Below the pieces are notes generated by a model. It saw only the letters and a program-made list of their open reading frames with translations. It did no database searches and was not told the origin of the DNA. A stretch of DNA of 64,000 nt from Haberlea rhodopensis (lineage: Eukaryota; Streptophyta; Magnoliopsida; Lamiales; Gesneriaceae): assembly GCA_907163345.1 (NCBI GenBank), contig CAJQUN010001260.1:1-64000 (forward strand), written 5' to 3'. Below, piece after piece: positions 24,401 to 34,847 of the stretch. The translations under genes and the position numbers were made by a program. Within the stretch, counting starts at the first letter, position 1, and each line of letters begins with the position of its first letter.

Positions 24401-24558
24401 CATCGAAGCAGGTGACATACAAATTCAAACTTTTGTAATCGAATCCTTGTATTGCAATCATTGTGTAAATGTGGATAAAAATTATTTTGAAGGTTCATAA
24501 CTTGTTTGAAAGAGCTGCAAGAGGGATGTTGGAAGAACCAGCACGTGACAACATCTAG
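12918..24558 (+). CDS. KIN10C: Kinesin-like protein KIN-10C (kinesin-10 family), 12 exons, 599 aa
   Basis: Exons: 12918-13171, 13370-13538, 21703-22096, 22193-22398, 22489-22796, 22873-22933, 23707-23877, 23962-24008, 24121-24142, 24210-24272, 24373-24411, 24493-24558. All join in frame with GT-AG introns and total 1,800 nt. The protein is a microtubule motor: motor start VRVVARVRPFLP, P-loop GATGSGKT at residues 130-137, switch I SSRSH at 239-243, switch II DLAGNED from 270, motor end near 365. The C-terminus (about 522-590) carries a helix-hairpin-helix block (FLNTASREELLELKGIGSKR, then KIGLSSKQVHNLF), as in kinesin-10 proteins that may bind DNA or chromatin. Order and motifs agree with Arabidopsis KIN-10C from memory. 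Start: first ATG, after a pyrimidine-rich leader. Exon 9 is only 22 nt. Intron 2 is 8,164 bp and full of transposons. The MSA-like promoter element fits mitotic expression. An extra exon between exons 6 and 7 is possible but not required. Confidence 0.93.
13539..14640. other. KIN-10C intron 2, first part
   Basis: AT-rich intron sequence with no coding signal. At 14296-14307 and 14353-14364 a perfect 12-bp inverted pair (GTTGGCGTGTCC / GGACACGCCAAC) suggests a small old element. Confidence 0.5.
15962..17413 (-). mobile_element. TRIM-like short LTR retrotransposon, 1,452 bp
   Basis: Two near-identical terminal repeats, 15962-16225 (264 bp) and 17153-17413 (261 bp), both TGTAAG...CAACA on the plus strand. 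On the minus strand the primer binding site TGGTATCAGAGC (17141-17152) follows the upstream LTR and a polypurine tract GCTTGAGGGGGAA (16226-16238) precedes the downstream LTR, so the element reads on minus. The target duplication is GGATA / TGATA with one mismatch. The empty site is seen in copy B (GGGATATAATAACC). The interior of about 930 bp has no gag or pol, only tandem motifs. It is a non-autonomous element that needs enzymes from elsewhere. Confidence 0.88.
16380..17010. repeat. Two tandem motif arrays inside the TRIM interior
   Basis: 16380-16740 holds about ten degenerate copies of GTCTGCGTCTGCT with AGTCTACGTCTCCTCCTCTT spacers. 16910-17010 holds four copies of TACTGTAGCAAA.TCGCG. 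Open frames over these (rich in Leu, Ser and Val) arise from the repeat and are not taken as genes. Confidence 0.8.
17545..18560 (-). pseudogene. RTE-type LINE fragment: reverse transcriptase C-terminal part
   Basis: The minus-strand frame 17853-18230 contains FRFLGSVIQKDGEIDSDVNH, then FYRTVVRPVMLYVTECWAPK and the KMCGKTRRDKIR-like tail, typical of plant RTE LINE polymerases. Upstream (18231-18541) FALVMDEITKDIQTELPWNI leads into FFADNVVLIDE, where the catalytic F/YADD motif reads FADN. A stop interrupts it near 18290. The 5' endonuclease part is missing, as expected of a truncated LINE copy. It sits inside LTR copy A. Confidence 0.82.
18586..18622. repeat. (TA)n microsatellite
   Basis: About 18 TA dinucleotides in a row. 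Confidence 0.95.
18640..21440 (-). mobile_element. Gypsy-type LTR copy B in KIN-10C intron 2
   Basis: Second copy of the sequence in copy A, here without the TRIM and LINE insertions, continuing to about 21440. It repeats the CTAACC..ATTGGTTTA and AAGTCCCAACCATTG blocks twice near 18640 and 18770, so its start is locally duplicated. A 39-bp tandem duplication (GAAGTGTTTTGATGGGTGAT...) lies at 21178-21256, and (TA)n runs at 21329-21410. No gag or pol was seen. Calling it an LTR is inference from shared motifs with the 60-kb LTRs. Confidence 0.5.
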
Positions 24559-25379
24559 TTGTTGAGTGGAAAAAATGACAAATACTTAGCTTACAGTCTT
24601 GAGTTTGTTTCTCGTTTACATTGCCAATATCAAGCTGCTCAATTAGTTGGATGTAACATAGTGGTGAAATGTTTTTTTTTCCTTTTAAAGTGTTTTCCTT
24701 GATTGATACTTCAACATATTTGCAAAAATCCAATGCAAAATGAGTACCTAAAAATATTATTTTTTTTTAGACCATAGTTATGTACAGAAATTCAATATGA
24801 TGGATGAACATGCATTTTGTCATTGTAGTTGAGTTTCTGCTAAATCTAAGTAGAAAGTAAAGAATAAACTCTTTCCTCCCTATTCTGTCAAATGTTTTAT
24901 TTTCTCAATACAATGAATTTTATTAATCTAACATGATTATTCACTCAAGTTGTTGATTTGAACATGGGAATGAGATGAAGGATTGCTCTTGTTTAATATG
25001 ATTACATCCCATGTGCACAAATTATGCAAATATTATGATATTGGATTCTAGAATTTGACGATTTAAAAGTTCCGCCTCTTAGCTTTTAACTTTTTAAAAA
25101 GAAATTAAATTTAAAATCTGACAAAATGTCAAACCCATCTTTAAATTTTAAAATATATTTCAAATAAAGTTTAAGTTGAGTTTAGTTGTATTTAAAGGAT
25201 ACTTCCTTTCTTTTTCACTCAGTTGCTTCTATATGAATTTCACCTTGAAGAAAATCTTCTCCCTTCTTCCCAATCTTTCGTGACAAAAAATTTCCAATAT
25301 TTGACTACACCAATATTTTTTAGAAATCCAGTACTCGTATCTTCCTTAAAGGTCTTTTTTTACGAATGTATTTGACCCA
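24559..25379. other. KIN-10C 3' flank / spacer
   Basis: AT-rich, presumably including the KIN-10C 3' UTR. No stalk exons of the kinesin-14 relict were found here. Confidence 0.5.
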
Positions 25380-27052
25380 TGTTAGCCGATTTAAATACAT
25401 CGGAAGGGAAAGTTATATCGTTCCCAACATCAATGGAGACACAGGGTCAAGGCATTTACTTATGCCAAAGTGGTGAGTCTTCATAGTTAAACAGTTGTAA
25501 ACTATCATGTTCTAATTATCCTATTTTTTCGCAATGGCTATCCTAATTTGTTCTAGTTTTATTTTCTTCCATGGGCAAAATCATTCTCTCTTGCGACAAA
25601 GTTTTCGTTCCTGGTGCATCCCAAGAGGATGTTTTTGTAGAGATATCACAACTAGTTCAGAGTGCCTTGGATGGTTATAAGGTTTTGTATTACCTACTAC
25701 ACTCCATTATTTGTAATTTATTCTTACCTATAATTCGTGAAGAATTAATAATATTTTAAAAGTTGAGTTTGATCATTGTAACGACCATAAAAAGGTGACT
25801 TTTACAACTTTTAAGGATCAATAAACTTCAAATTAGTTTGAGACTGTAAGTTTTCTATGTTTTGAAAGGGTTTACTGATTGTTCATAACATGTTTATGAG
25901 GAATTTTTATGTTGGAGCATGTTAAGAAGCAGCGAGTTGAACAAGCAAAATTTTTCTTTTTTATTGTAAATGAAAAGCTAATTTGACCAAATGATTTGAC
26001 TCCACATTCTACTGGTGTGCATCTTTGCCTATGCGCAAACGGGCTCTGGAAAGACGTATACAATGATGGGCAGACTGGGAATTCCTAATCATATAGGTTT
26101 GATCCCACGATCGCTGGATAAAGTGTTTGATACAACGAAAAATCTTCAATCTGAGGGATGGAAGTATGAGATGCGAGTGAGTAGTTTGTTTACTTCGTTG
26201 TCTCTTTTCTAAAATATGTGCAATGGGTTCAAATTTATTTACCATTATTTATTTACTTTACATGTCTCAGTGCTTGAAATATATAATGAAACAATACGAG
26301 ATTTGTTGACACCAAATATATCAGGTTTTGATGCATCACAGCTAGATAATGCTGGAAATCAATATGTTATCAGGCATGATGCAAATGGCAACATCAACAT
26401 TATTGGTCTTACAATTCTTAAATTTGTAGCAGTGAGGATGTTTCTTCTCTTTTAGAAATCGCGGCACAAAGCAGGTAAAATCCTTTTTTTTCATGTTTAA
26501 TGAATTGTCACTCTTTTTCAAGTGGTTTTGACATTGAGTTTTATGTCTGTTGTCATTATTTAGGTGGAGAAATCGATGAAAATTCTCAGTACATGGCTTT
26601 AGAATTCAGCCCAACACTTTAACATTAGCCTAACTCTTTACATATTATGATATCTTTCGATTACTCAATTAGAGTGCGCTTGTTCTATTCTTTCTTTTTG
26701 AACTTTTTTCTCAGGCCTGTAGGGAAAACTCAAATGAATGAACAATCTTCAAGGAGTCATTTTGTCTTCACCTTGCAAATAATGGGTATTAAGGAGGTAT
26801 TTTCACTTGCCATAGTGATTTCAAAATTTCGTTTCCAACTTATATGTCTACAAATAAAAAATCACAATTTATTGTTTTCAGTGCACTGATCAACATATCC
26901 ACGGTGTGCTGAATTTTATTGATCTGGCTGGAAGCGAGCTCTACCTCAAAGTGGTTCCACACGGGATAGACTGAAAGAAACGCAGGTATAAGCAAACAAC
27001 AATCTTTATTTTTTCAAGGTTTATAGTTTAGTCTTGACTGTTTACTTTTTTA

Positions 27053-27083
<31 letters not shown>

Positions 27084-27509
27084 CAGGCCATCAATAGTAG
27101 ATGATATCAATAGTAGCTTATCATTGTTAGACAATGTACTTTCTGCCTTGGCTAAAAAGCAGGTTCACGTGCCATTTAGGGATTCAAAACTCACCCATAT
27201 TCTCAAGGTTATTTGTACCCTAGGTTATTTGTACCCTGACCTTTAGCAAATTTTCCCTTTCGTTTAGACTACCTTTTTCATTTCCTTTACTCTGAAGCCA
27301 TGACAATGTTTAAGCTGATCTTACATTGTTCCTTCCTTTTTCTAGCCTTACTTAGGTGGAGATTCAAAGACCTTGATGTTCGTCAACATATCATCAAATC
27401 TTTCATTCGTGGGTGAATCCCTCAATTCACTTCGCTTTGCAGAAAGGTTAATTCTTCTGATGTCAGCATCCCAAGGCCACGAAGAACTAAAGATACTTGC
27501 TTATCATAA
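25380..27509 (+). pseudogene. Kinesin-14 (ATK/KIN-14C/D/N type) motor-domain pseudogene with retained introns
   Basis: Exon-like blocks: about 25380-25472 (SEGKVISFPTSMETQGQGI), 25570-25681 (ASQEDVFVEISQLVQSALDG), 26015-26176 (FAYAQTGSGKTYTMMG), 26264-26474 (VLEIYNETIRDLL), 26715-26796 (MNEQSSRSHFVFTL), 26882-26985 (FIDLAGSE), 27087-27207 (HVPFRDSKLTHILK), 27346-27509 (GGDSKTLMFVNISS, ending at TAA). These follow the minus-end-directed kinesin-14 motor in order. Damage: frame slips near 25590, 26425, 26940 and 27447; a 16-bp duplication with a stop near 27100; acceptor AG lost before 26015 (CTG) and before 26264 (CAT). The P-loop reads AQTGSGKT instead of the usual GQTGSGKT. The N-terminal stalk is absent. 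Introns rule out a processed retrocopy; a partial duplication or captured fragment is likely. Confidence 0.9.
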
Positions 27510-28419
27510 AAAAAACTTTAGACTCTTGCCTGAGCATCGGCTTAGTAATCGATATAAATTCTTAAATACAAAAATATTATTTACACGCTCTTACAAATTG
27601 TAAAATGGATTAGTTTGAGCATTGCCACGCTAAAAAAATGAGATCATCCAAAGCTCTGGCAATTATCATGGGGTGTAGATATTACCGATAATGAGCTTAC
27701 GTAGTTGGGGTGCATTCACTTACCTGTGTACATACTGGATCATTTTTTCAGCAATGTTTGCTAGCTAGATTTGGTATTTAATTTCTACAAGGTATAATGC
27801 ACTTCTTGATTTTGTATTTACTAGGAAGCTTTCATTGTATCCAATTATACTTTGTTTAAAAAAAAAAGTCTAATTACGCGGATGCATAATCCCTTTTTGT
27901 ATGTGACTATTTGGTAAATTAGTACCATTAGTGTTAGTTATGCATATTTTTCTTTCAAAATTTTTTATGTTTGCTTTAGTGGTTGGGATGCAGAATAGAT
28001 TTATGAGCTGACTTTGTGGTTCATGATCAACTTTGGCTTATCTTCCCAGAACCATGTATATTTAATCAGTGCAAATCAGTTATGACTTAGATCTGTTCTA
28101 TCCTAGTGTGTTAGCTCACATAAATTGGTTCTCAGTTTGAATCGTCGGAATCTACTAATCACTGCCTCGCTACATACATCTTTTATATCCCAAGCTTTGT
28201 AAATGGCATTAGATAGGATGCTAACACTCTAGAAGATACTAATTGGAAATATAAGTTGAAGCCCTGTTCAACAATTAGATCTAAATTTAGAGTTTTGTGA
28301 TTCTGCATGTATCTGACTATGATTCCTACTTTCTTGTTTAAAAATGATGTCAGAAATCACATTTATGCTTTCTGTATATTATTGCATGACCTGATAATTT
28401 TGTATCATGGTTTTTAAAG
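27510..28419. other. Spacer with first copy of a dispersed 105-bp repeat
   Basis: 27559-27660 resembles 28653-28765 (TTCTTAAAT.CAAA, TTACAAA.TGTAAAATGGAT, TAGTTTGAGCATTGCCA, GAGATCATC, GGCAATT). The second copy lies inside the AP-2 sigma relict intron. No coding stretch is recognised otherwise. Confidence 0.6.
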
Positions 28420-28816
28420 GTTTACCTCATATTAGCGAGTTCATTCTTGCTGGGGAACTCCAAGAAACAAGCAAGAAGGTAAAATTTTCCATTACCCTTT
28501 AAAATTTGGATAACATATTGATAGCTTCACGGATGTAGATTAAAGTACATGCATATCTCCCATGTGTTACCTAAACCAATGCATAAAAATGGTTTTGGGC
28601 AATATTATTTCCCGTCGTGGTTTTATATAAGATGAATCATATGTAGATGTACATTCTTAAATGCAAATTTATTATTTACACTCTTACAAACTGTAAAATG
28701 GATTAGTTTGAGCATTGCCAAATAATATTGGTTAGAAAATGAGATCATCTGTGAACATGGCAATTGATTTTCTTTTAATAATTTAGGCAATCATAGAGAG
28801 AATGGGGGAATTGTAA
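28420..28816 (+). pseudogene. AP-2 complex subunit sigma (AP17) 3'-end pseudogene fragment
   Basis: 28420-28478 encodes VYLIL then EFILAGELQETSKK, and after a GT-AG intron 28787-28816 encodes AIIERMGEL followed by TAA. This is the C-terminus of the clathrin adaptor AP-2 small subunit (sigma), which helps cargo selection in endocytosis. The first exon is 59 nt where the family would need 60: one base is missing at the conserved Asp-Glu (LDEF), which breaks the frame. The last exon stops four or so residues before the family's usual end. No earlier exons (about the first 110 residues) were found upstream, so this is a fragment, not a gene. Confidence 0.85.
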
Positions 28817-29049
28817 AAGTAGAAGTAAATATTTTTTCGATTGCCATAGTTCATGAGCTCAATCAAGCCTGATTTCATAATGTTATAAAATCAATCCCAG
28901 TAATTCTCCTCTATCATGCTCCTATTTCTTGCCTAGTATCGTTTATGTTTCATTTGTATTTTGTTTGTAAACAATGTTGTATGCTGCCAGATATTCTTTA
29001 CTTTGGGACTTTATGGTTGAATGTTGGGGAATTCAGTTGATTTAGCTTC

Positions 29050-29760
29050 TTATGAATTCCCATCAGGGAATGTGTTATGTCCATTGCAGAGAATGAAGAG
29101 AATGGGTCTGATACAACTTCTAAAGAGAATGAACCCAAGCTGGACAAGCTCATTATCAAACAAGTATACAAAAGAGGCCATCAAAGGAGAGACCTAAGAG
29201 GAGATCCACGTGCATGAAGTTTTATTGTGAGATTTATGTCAACTTAATTCAATCCAGTTGTATCACATGCTTGGAAGAGTACAACAACAGCTGTTCGGTG
29301 CACCAGAAGAAGTTACAAGCAATTGGATTCAGCAAAACAGAAGCTGTTGAAAGTGGTTAACAACAGTTACATTGCAACCTGTTGACTATATTGGGGGGAG
29401 TTGACAACCTGCTGTATAGGTGACCAAGTTGAACTTCTATATAAAGGGCATTAGATGCAGCAGAGAAGAAAGGAAGGCACAAAAAGAGGAGAGCAAAATG
29501 TGAGAGACACGAGAAGAGTAAGGCGAGGAAAAAGTCTGTGCAATTGATGAGAGTTTTTTAGGATGCAAGAAAATGTATGAGTGAATGCCATTGTGAACTT
29601 GAAATGAGATGATCCTCCAGTGGAGTAGGCATTCGTTGCCGAACCACCCACGTAAAACTTGATGTTTTGTGTTAATTAATTTTTTCTTTACTTGGTGTTG
29701 TGTCAGTTCATAGATTGATAAGTGTGTTCTGTGAGTTTATCTCTATCGGTGATCACAATG
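29050..29760 (+). mobile_element. LTR-like fragment (copia-type leader)
   Basis: A TATATAAAG at about 29438 is followed by a leader and, near 29620, by GTGGAGTAGGCATTCGTTGC and CGAACCACCCACGTAAA. That block is characteristic of the R-U5 part of many plant copia LTRs. No primer site or second LTR follows, so it is probably a solo LTR. The limits are approximate. Confidence 0.5.
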
Positions 29761-29789
29761 TCTGGTTGTTCATGGAATTTATGCTATCA

Positions 29790-30160
29790 ACGTTGATGTT
29801 CTGAATCTTTGGGTTGGTTTAAATTCATTTGATTATTAGTTTGAATTGGATATGCAAGTTGTATTCTTGAGTGGGAATTGGAGGGTTCAGTTCAGAAAAT
29901 TTATAAATAGGAAAGAAAGAGAATGGAGATAGTTATTCTGTCATTTGATTTTGTTTAGTAACTAGCTGGTAGCTAGAGATATGAGAGCATTTCTTTGCTT
30001 TGTAACAGAGAAATATACTCTTTGTTTTCATTTTCAATTCCAATTCAGTTATTATTTCATCTATAAAAGTCTAAGTGTAATTGGTATTGTCTTCTTTGTT
30101 TGAAATTTATCATCGTGAATCTTCATTATCAGTAGCCAACAAACCAGTTCTCTAACAGAC
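29790..30160 (+). mobile_element. Second LTR-like fragment
   Basis: A TTTATAAATAGG box (about 29900) is followed by a leader with AGCATTTCTTTGCTTTGTAA and CAATTCAGTTATTATTTCAT and ends CTAACA at about 30160, resembling a copia solo LTR. No target duplication was confirmed. Confidence 0.35.
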
Positions 30161-30709
30161 TGGAGATTTCATGCATGTTCTTATTAGGTTATACAGTATA
30201 AGATTGACCTAATTATGGTTATTCCTCGGAAAAAAACATCCAAGTAATGTTCATTGGAGCCAATTGGTATGTAGATAAATGATACGTATTAGTTCCATCA
30301 TTTAATAACGGGTTCTAGAGACGTAAGGAGGTATTGCTTGCCAGACCATTGAACTTTGAAGAAATTTTGACCTAGTGAATGATGGATCCACATGCCACAA
30401 TGATCAAAATGTTATGCTTGAGTTATTATCTAATTTAAAACATTTGAATTTGTTGTTACTATCTCGAAATTACAGCACAACCTCGATCAAGAAATTTTAG
30501 TATCACAATCAGTATTCATGCTTATTAGAAGATTTCAAAGGGTCTCACTTGGGGTCACATCACTTGAATTGAAATTTGACAAGTACAATTCTAATAATGT
30601 AAATTTCGGGTCTGAATCAACCTCTGAACATTTCATACTAAACTCAAACGAGTTCTTGTTATTTAGTACGTGACTATACTTTATGCGATTATCTTACATG
30701 GAAAATCCC

Positions 30710-30859
30710 GGGTTTGTCTTGGGTGCACCCGGTATTTGGTGCACCCAAGACACATGTGTATCTATACATACATATAGATACACATGTATGTGTCTTGGGT
30801 GCACTAGATACACATGTGTCTTGGGTGCACCAAACACCGGATGCACCCAAGACAAACCC
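30710..30859. mobile_element. 150-bp Mutator-type MITE with 9-bp target duplication
   Basis: The ends GGGTTTGTC / GACAAACCC open about 54-bp inverted repeats with around two mismatches. Inside are further inverted TTGGGTGCAC and ACACATGTGTATC motifs. The element is flanked by GAAAATCCC at 30701-30709 and again at 30860-30868, a perfect 9-bp direct repeat. A 9-bp duplication with long TIRs is typical of Mutator-like elements. It has no coding capacity. Confidence 0.9.
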
Positions 30860-30929
30860 GAAAATCCCCTGCTAACAAATGCATTATGGTGTGTTTGATT
30901 TGATGTAGTTTTGGTTCGTTTTGGACTTC

Positions 30930-31708
30930 TTTCAGCAGTAATGCCATGGGTGATAGGGATTTGTTGTTGTCAATATCTTCCAGAATTCCAATGATGGTTC
31001 CTGGAGGAAAGTTTACCCTTTCATCTGTAATTGGGGCAGCTGGCCTGGTCATTCTTACAGACATATTTGTGTGGCAGTAGATGCTAATTGGTTATACCAA
31101 ACAAGTTGTGTCGAGTACAAATATATTTATATTTCTCAGATAAATGTCAGAAAGGGTTCTTGATATTCTGATGAATACAAAAAACTTGGTCAGCTCGAAC
31201 TTAGAAATATAAAATGGATTCTGTGGTTGTTAGACTACTGGTGTGGTAATTTTGCATTAAAAATAAACTATTAAATATGTTTTCATGCTAAAATTTAAAA
31301 TTTTGAATGAATAAATCCCATATTTTTAGAAAATGAACGTGAGGACTACATCGGACAGCAAATTACTGCTTTAATCCTCGTACAATAATAATATAAAAAA
31401 AAGATACTTATTTACCCAAATCAAAGCCAAGACATTCTGTGGTCATACTTTTCACAGATACTGCAAGTTCACAGTGTCTACATATGGGAAAATAACTTCC
31501 AGTTCACCATGACCAATATTAGAGCCAGAAACCAGACTATCAAAGCACATAATACAAGGCAATGAGTAAGTAATGTTTTTCAGTTACTTAATCTTAAAAC
31601 AGAGCTGTCTTACAACTTGTTCTTGGTAAAACTTTCTTCAGGTGTACGCAGATATTGGATGGTATATACTTGGATGTTTCCATTGATGCCACTATAGGCC
31701 TTGAACAG
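30930..31708 (+). other. Possible exons of an unrecognised gene
   Basis: After a TTTCAG at about 30933 the frame reads MGDRDLLLSISSRIPMMVPG and continues, hydrophobic, to a stop at 31077. At 31642-31708 a second exon-like stretch (CTQILDGIYLDVSIDATIGL) is bounded by AG and GT. The complementary strand at 30804-31064 is also open, so strand is uncertain. They may belong to the gene at 32469-34847 but the phases do not connect directly. Confidence 0.25.
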
Positions 31709-32468
31709 GTGTTTTATTATTCTAATGAAGCCTTTCTGCATATCTCTTGCGCTTGGTTGAATTCGTTGTTTTTTTTGCTTTGAGTTCCTTCCTCAGGTAG
31801 TTACTAACTTCAATTGATCTGATTACAATGAAGAATTGTCATGGTATCATGAAGGTTCTTCTGCCTTTCATCTTGCATGCAATATAACCATGTCTTATGA
31901 TGACACTATCCAGATATCTTAAGTTACTTTCCATATGTTTTGGAATCTTAAATGTTTTAATGGACTAATGATTGAGTTCTAATGCCATTATTTTTGTGAA
32001 TTAAATGTAAAAGGACGTTCTCTTGTACTGCTAAAGTCCTTAAGCCATTTATCTGAAGCACAAATGTAAAAGTGACTAAGCCTTATGTTGCAGTGATGGC
32101 ACTTCAGCAATATGAGCAAATGCGGCAAAGATTTTGAAAATGGCTTGGTTGACTTTCCCTTTCGGAGCTATTGTTACAATTGTGGCATGTTTATTAGTAT
32201 TCTGGTGGCAAGGCCTAAGTTATTCTAGTCCATATGCACAAGCTATCTTGATTAATGGAAACTAAACATGCGATCTCATAATTCACCTATCACATTGCAT
32301 TTCTCTGAAGATCTGCATATCCCTATATAAAGGCGTTGCATTTTAACATTCTGAATGTTGTGTTCCGTATTGATTATGTTCAAACCTTCACATCACTTTC
32401 ATTTATATATATATATATATATATATCTCACAGATGTTTTGATGGTATGTCATTTCATGAATATGCAG

Positions 32469-34847
32469 GTTTTGCATGTGTACTTGAGTTACTGACAGAA
32501 CTCTTTTATATTTTGTCCCAAACCATGCTTCTTCTCCGATTGCGGCTACTAATTGAAACTGCAGCTACTCTCTCACGCTGTATTACAACATCTTTCCTCC
32601 TGAAGCAACATGACCTGGTTGGTAATTTTTATATTTATTGTCAAACCCGAAGGACAGTTATATTCCTTAATCCTTTGTTATTATAAGTCAGAATTGAACG
32701 ACTGTATACTAAATGATTTGAATTAATGTCTAATCGTCTTTTAATGATTGGCTATACCTCTAGACATACCTGAGAACTTCTTTTGATGCCTTCTGTTACC
32801 TATATCTTTGATGGTTCCCAAGGTTTTGCTTTCTTCATAATCTTTCATGTTTTGTAGTCCAAAATACATTTTAATTCAATTTTTTTAGTTTATTATGTGT
32901 TTATTTTTTATATAAAAACTAGATGATGTGCCTGCTTTATCTTCTTTGTGCTCAACTTTATCTGTTTAGTATTATTCACCCTTCAATGAGAAATAGCCAA
33001 TCATGTATTCTGGGCAGAATATGGGGAGCTCGAGCGCCTCCTGGTAAGCGCTCGAGCACCTCCATTGCTGCCTGGATTTTCCAGGCACTCATTTCATGCC
33101 TGGTTTTCACTCGTTTTGTCCTTTTATCAAGTGTTCGAGTTTTACTCGTGTCCAACTTTCTTAATTTATATTCATTAAGTCTTGCTTAATCTTAATTCAT
33201 TAATCCACGATTTTACCTTGCTTAATTTCAATATTAAGCATCAAAATTTCCAACAAATAATGATGTATCGGTTTTTATTTAAACACATAATAAGCTGAGA
33301 AGTACTTTCATGATTTCTTTTGATGTTTTTGAAAATATTTAATGTATTTTTTGTAATGTTCCTATATAGCCCTTATGATCTCGTGGTGCTTGTTATGTTA
33401 TACCTTAATCATAAAGTAACTTAGCTTTTATGTGATATATATATATATACATGTTTTCTTTGTGGGAATCTTGATTAACTGGTGGACTTGTATATCTGTC
33501 ATGGTGTATTAGTTTAATGCATGTGAAATTTGCTTCTAATTTCTATTATTAGCTTGGAGCAAAATATTAGTTTTTTTTTTTATTTGAATCAACTCATCAA
33601 GAAGCTTTTCGAAAGCAAGAATTCATTGTTTTCATTTGTCATTGTAAGCTGTTGATTTGGCACTTGCAAATATGTGTTTGATTTTTACTCTTCAATCCTT
33701 TTGAAAGTTGATTCTTCAGGAAGGTGAAAAGATGGTCCTCTTGCGGTTGGACACATCATATAATCAAGCAGTATATGGACTTGTAGACAAACTAGCTAGG
33801 TAATCACTCATTCATGACGCCTTTTCGGTGTATATGTAATTGCTTGATGCGGACTAACCACCCAATTTTCAGATTTGATCAGGAATTTTGTCACACCATA
33901 AGTGAATATTCTGATATGTATGAGTTTGATCTTTCGGGGAGCTTAGTGGTGAGACTGGTTGCATCAGGTAGTTCTCTTTTTCATAAGGGATTTTTTTTTT
34001 CAACAATTGTTTTATTTACCACTACACGACTTTTCTTGGGTTACCATTATTTGCATTTTCAGATTGTGAAATATATGATTAGATGCATATGGATTAATCC
34101 TTAGGCAATTATTAATTGATGATGCAGGTGGTCCTGCTATTTCACTATCATAAAAAGAATGATCTTTGAATCTTTTTTTGGTTTATCGTAGTGAATGAAA
34201 CTATATCATTTGTGAACATCTCCCATCATTACAGTAACATGTGTTAATATACATCCCCATTATTCAAATAAAGCACTTTTTGCAGTTTTAGTTGTTGATC
34301 CTTGAATTCTTAAATGTTCTGACAGATTGTGGTTCAAGTTCTTAGAATATCAGTTCTTGAAAAGCCTTTAAACTTTTTTTGAATATCGATATATGATTAT
34401 GCTTTGGGTGTCATTTTCACATGATTTCATTTTACATCTCAAATCCATAAGCGTCAATTTTTACTATGGGTATAAAAGAACAAGCAACTACTTCAATGGA
34501 GTAATGGATTTTTAGAGCATTATAGAACAATCGAGCCTGCAGTAGTCCACACGTTAAATGAGGTTAATTCAATTTTCTGAACCTTCCGCAATACTATATG
34601 TAATGTTACTTTTTCTACTTTGGGCACTAACTAAATCGTATATGCATTTCTTTTGTACAATAAACTGTAATGATCTACCTGCGATTTGTGGGATTGGCTG
34701 CGTGACTCTGATTTGCCTTGTACTTAAGGTGATATTGTTCTCTTGCTAACAGGGAGATCTGAAGCGTTTTTGCATGCATTAGCAACAGATAATCAACTTA
34801 AGCGCTCGAATGATCATCACTTCTTCTCACTGATTACATTGTCTTGA
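32469..34847 (+). CDS. Unrecognised protein, four 3' exons joining in frame
   Basis: Exons 32469-32617, 33720-33799, 33873-33967 and 34753-34847 have GT-AG borders and compatible phases (0, 2, 1), ending at TGA. Translation runs through TMLLLRLRLLIETAATLSRC, then MVLLRLDTSYNQAVYGLVDK, RFDQEFCHTISEYSDMYEF, SLVVRLVAS and GRSEAFLHALATDNQL. It is mostly helical in look, with no signal peptide or catalytic motif I can name. Consistent phases over four exons argue for a real gene or a recent relict. The 5' end is unknown; possible earlier exons lie at 30.9-31.7 kb. No function is proposed. Confidence 0.45.
33000..33250. other. Insert-like GC-richer stretch within the unknown gene's intron
   Basis: GAGCTCGAGCGC and GCGCTCGAGCAC form a short inverted pair near 33027-33057 in otherwise AT-rich intron. 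The base composition change suggests an inserted element end, but no termini were found. Confidence 0.25.

Noticed and set aside
30804..31064. 86-codon minus-strand frame next to the MITE
   Set aside because: It runs into the MITE sequence and overlaps an equally open plus-strand stretch; strand cannot be decided, so no gene was called on it.
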